DNA from: Kosakonia sp. SMBL-WEM22
Lineage (GTDB): Bacteria; Pseudomonadota; Gammaproteobacteria; Enterobacterales; Enterobacteriaceae
Direction of reading: 5' to 3'
NCBI RefSeq assembly: GCF_014490785.1
Contig: NZ_CP051488.1
Location: 4,588,001 to 4,652,000, forward strand
Length of the DNA stretch: 64,000 bases
Numbering within the stretch: the first letter of the stretch is position 1; each line of letters opens with the position of its first letter. Both the position numbers and the translations under genes were made by a program. Below are positions 62,016 to 64,000 of the stretch, piece by piece. The notes beneath the pieces were generated by a model that ran no database searches, was not told where the DNA came from, and saw nothing but the letters and a program-made list of their open reading frames with translations.

Positions 62016-62236
62016 TTAGCGCAATCCTCATTATAAACACGCCGGAAAACAGATTATTGATAGTGAGTATATTCACTCACTACTCTTATGTTGAAGCATA
62101 GGTTACCTGAAGACGGGCGTTGAAAATCTGAAATGAAGTTTCTCAGGAATTAGGAACATAGATATGCCTCCCGGCCTTTTGAACCGTTATTAGCAGACTC
62201 ATTTGATCGGCTCAGTAGTAATATAGATGCGTATAT
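62016..62236. other. AT-rich gap inside the immunity-like cluster with a small inverted repeat
   Basis: No intact gene. A dyad AGTGAGT-ATATTC-ACTCACT lies at 62062-62081 and could be an operator. In the frame just after the stop of the 62237-62557 gene, 28 further codons read through (containing SANNGSKGREAYLCS) before a stop at about 62154; this might be a fragment of a lost gene or chance. Confidence 0.4.
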
Positions 62237-62557
62237 CTATAAACCTTCGGATTTTAATAACTTAAAGCTATCGCATGCTGATAGTATGTGCTTAAAAAAT
62301 TCAGGCCTCGGTGTGCGGTTTATATAGAGGAGGAACTTGTAATGCGGGTAGTCTATTTCATCAGGCTCACCATCAAGGAGATCGATATTTTCTTTCAGCA
62401 CGAGGTGCTCGTTCCCTTTATCTCCAGCGATATAATACACGCCTCCTTGATAGGCGCTATCGTGCTCGTAGAAAATAATATCAAATTCCTTTTCAAGCCA
62501 ATCACGTGCCTGATTTAAACTTTCTCCAGAAAATGCATATAAATCATAAAAAAACAT
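62237..62557 (-). CDS. Unknown 106-residue protein in the immunity-like cluster
   Basis: Not recognised by name. It starts MFFYDLYAFSGESLNQARDW, is acidic and aromatic-rich, with a helix then strands (GGVYYIAGDKGNEHLVL, YKFLLYINRTPRPEFFKHIL). The pattern resembles small immunity proteins seen behind Rhs/CDI toxins. Its ATG follows TGAGGCAATTGAT. AT-rich relative to the core genome. Confidence 0.55.
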   Translation of the reverse strand: MFFYDLYAFSGESLNQARDWLEKEFDIIFYEHDSAYQGGVYYIAGDKGNEHLVLKENIDLLDGEPDEIDYPHYKFLLYINRTPRPEFFKHILSACDSFKLLKSEGL

Positions 62558-62616
62558 ATCAATTGCCTCAGTTAGCAGGCAGAACTCAGCCCTGCTTGTA
62601 CTCTCGCTGTTGAATA

Positions 62617-62913
62617 TTAATCGCTACTTACTCTTATGCACTCAATTTTGTCTAACGCAACAGAAGTTTTGAGCTCTTCGAGTGTGCCTAATGAAAGATT
62701 ATGTAATTCACTAATAGTCAGTAATTCATTAATAAAAGTAATAGCGTCGTCCTTTCTCAACAAGCAATCAGCACGATAATAATCCTTTATTTTTCGCAGA
62801 TGTCTATAAGAACTCCATCTTGTTGTATTTACGAAGATGGATTGATGTAAAGCCTCGCTAATTTCGAAATGGTGCGTTTTACCTGCGCATTTTATATCTA
62901 AATCCAGCGGCAT
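62617..62913 (-). CDS. Unknown 98-residue protein in the immunity-like cluster
   Basis: Not recognised. MPLDLDIKCAGKTHHFEISE opens with a beta-hairpin look, followed by helical segments (LHQSIFVNTTRWSSYRHL, AITFINELLTISELHNLSL). Cytosolic, no signal. AAAGGTACTT precedes the ATG at 62913. AT-rich and spaced 60 bases from its neighbour, consistent with independent insertion of immunity modules. Confidence 0.55.
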   Translation of the reverse strand: MPLDLDIKCAGKTHHFEISEALHQSIFVNTTRWSSYRHLRKIKDYYRADCLLRKDDAITFINELLTISELHNLSLGTLEELKTSVALDKIECIRVSSD

Positions 62914-62978
62914 AAGTACCTTTGAACTCTTGTCTATATGTTATGGAATAAAGAGGATGCATCGTAGGAGCCACAGCA

Positions 62979-63374
62979 CTATCGCCAACGTTGATCTAAA
63001 TAAGGCTCGATAGAATCAATAACCATTGCTTCCGCAGACAGCGTCATGAACTGAACTCCTCTCTCATCTTCAATTCTCAATGAGGTAATATTGCCAGAAT
63101 GACAGAGTTCAGGAGAACACTCAAAACCGATGCGTTCACCTGACAGCGTTAACTGCTTTAAACCGATAAAAACAAGACCTATAGAAATGGCGTTAAAGTT
63201 AACTCCCTTCCATTTTTCAGGCACCGTGGTAGGTATTATTTTTGAATTAAATCGAATTCTCACCTTTGACAGGTCATAGAAAAGAATATTTTCAAACTCA
63301 ACTCTTTCTATGCTTAACTCATTATTGAACATGAATCTAATTTTTTCATTACCATTGGCGTGATCAAACCACAT
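62979..63374 (-). CDS. Imm50-like immunity protein
   Basis: The 131-residue protein begins MWFDHANGNEKIRFMFNNEL and ends IEPYLDQRWR. The N-terminal W..GN.K pattern, the strand ENILFYDLSKVRIRFNSK and the W-containing end resemble the Imm50 family of polymorphic-toxin immunity proteins. This is a memory-based resemblance, not an alignment. AT-rich; GCGAGAGAAT precedes the ATG. Confidence 0.55.
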   Translation of the reverse strand: MWFDHANGNEKIRFMFNNELSIERVEFENILFYDLSKVRIRFNSKIIPTTVPEKWKGVNFNAISIGLVFIGLKQLTLSGERIGFECSPELCHSGNITSLRIEDERGVQFMTLSAEAMVIDSIEPYLDQRWR

Positions 63375-63569
63375 ATTCTCTCGCTAACCTATATTAAACG
63401 TAACTTTCTTTCTGGCTCATTGCCAGCTCGCGTTACACTTCAAATGTTAAAGCTAAAATGATGTAAAATCACCGACTCACCAAAGCATAACCCATTGAAT
63501 TAACGACGAAACTGGTCGTTGTGTGGGTATGGAAACCAGCGTCAAATAGAAAGTAGATGCTGCAAAATT
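63375..63569. other. Short AT-rich gap without a gene
   Basis: No intact reading frame. Several short frames with stops are present (for instance minus-strand WFPYPHNDQFRR near 63520), too short to assign. Probably promoter DNA for the Imm50-like gene or debris between modules. Confidence 0.35.
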
Positions 63570-64000
63570 CTACCTATACGTTCTGGCCAAAAAAAACGTT
63601 TCTTCATATGAAAAAATTATTCTCTTATCATTTGGGATGTATATCAAACTTGATTCATCACCTGGATAGAAAAAATCATCCCACGCTTTTACTATAATGG
63701 CAGGTGAGGATATTAGTGCTGATGACCTTCGTCCCCAAAAGAATATGACCGCATCATAAGATCTTAATTTATCCTGAAAAAAAGATCTGCCTGCATCGAC
63801 ATCATCAAAATCAAGCACCTTTTTTTCAAGGATCTCAAAATGCGAGCTATCTATCTGCATTAATATTTCAAATGGAAAAAAAGCATCCCATAAAAGTTCG
63901 GAATCATCTTCGCCCAGCATGATGATTTTTTTCTTATCCTCAACTGATAGCTGGCAATCTTTTGAATTGAAACGCCACGCCACAGGATATTTGTTTTCAT
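63570..64000 (-). CDS. Unknown protein, partial at the window edge (immunity-like)
   Basis: The C-terminal 137 or more residues of an acidic cytosolic protein (LLWDAFFPFEILMQIDSSHF, then YDAVIFFWGRRSSALISSPA). A GTG at 63983 could start it, but the frame stays open to the edge with plausible residues (ENKYPVAWRF), so the true start is probably outside. AT-rich. No family recognised; grouped with the immunity-like array by position. Confidence 0.5.
   Translation of the reverse strand, partial: ENKYPVAWRFNSKDCQLSVEDKKKIIMLGEDDSELLWDAFFPFEILMQIDSSHFEILEKKVLDFDDVDAGRSFFQDKLRSYDAVIFFWGRRSSALISSPAIIVKAWDDFFYPGDESSLIYIPNDKRIIFSYEETFFLARTYR

Noticed and set aside
1..64000. tRNA genes, rRNA genes, prophage or complete insertion sequences
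   Set aside because: No cloverleaf-like sequences, integrase or transposase reading frames were seen on either strand.

Overview
The window is a chromosomal segment of a member of the Enterobacteriaceae. Nearly every protein in the first 56 kb can be matched to a known Escherichia coli family member of almost the same length, and gene order follows the E. coli malT to nikR stretch (about 76-78 min). GC-rich codon use and several departures from E. coli gene order suggest an Enterobacter/Kosakonia/Phytobacter-like genus, but the species cannot be fixed from this sequence.

Layout. 0.3-3.0 kb: malT. 3.0-6.7 kb: the glycerol-3-phosphate cluster glpR-glpG-glpE and divergent glpD. 6.7-9.75 kb: gluconate genes gntU-gntK-gntR, placed directly next to glpD; the E. 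coli glg/asd block is not here. 9.85-15.7 kb: yhhW, yhhX, a bactofilin gene, the small RNA gene ryhB with its Fur box, yhhY, ggt and yhhA. 15.7-20.7 kb: the glycerophosphodiester operon ugpBAECQ with Pho boxes. 20.8-21.6 kb: a hok/Sok type I toxin-antitoxin locus plus a second copy that kept its Sok leader but lost the toxin gene. 21.6-27.8 kb: branched-chain amino-acid transport genes livHMGF and livJ, a decayed livK and panM. 28.0-33.8 kb: a PuuE/GabT-like aminotransferase, rpoH and ftsYEX. 33.9-42.0 kb: rsmD, yhhL, yhhN, zntA, tusA, yhhQ, dcrB, yhhS and yhhT.

42.0-49.4 kb holds the complete lipid A aminoarabinose operon arnBCADTEF, which in E. coli lies elsewhere, with a candidate PmrA box. 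49.8-51.3 kb: phenolic acid decarboxylase padC with a divergent LysR regulator. 51.4-56.7 kb: nikABCDE-nikR with a perfect NikR operator. 56.8-58.6 kb: a short-chain dehydrogenase and an exported alpha/beta hydrolase. 58.7-60.7 kb: a methyl-accepting chemotaxis protein with a good flagellar sigma-28 promoter.

60.8-64.0 kb is a different kind of DNA: AT-rich, with seven small leftward genes of about 100-165 codons. One is a SUKH/SMI1-KNR4-type protein and another resembles Imm50. This looks like an array of orphan immunity genes downstream of a polymorphic toxin (Rhs or CdiA type) that would lie beyond the right edge. It is the least described part of the window.

Several regulatory circuits can be read directly: CRP at malT, GlpR at glpD, GntR at gntKU, Fur at ryhB, PhoB at ugpB, ZntR at zntA (20-bp spacer), PmrA at arnB, NikR at nikA and sigma-28 at the chemoreceptor gene. 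No tRNA, rRNA, CRISPR array or intact insertion sequence was seen.
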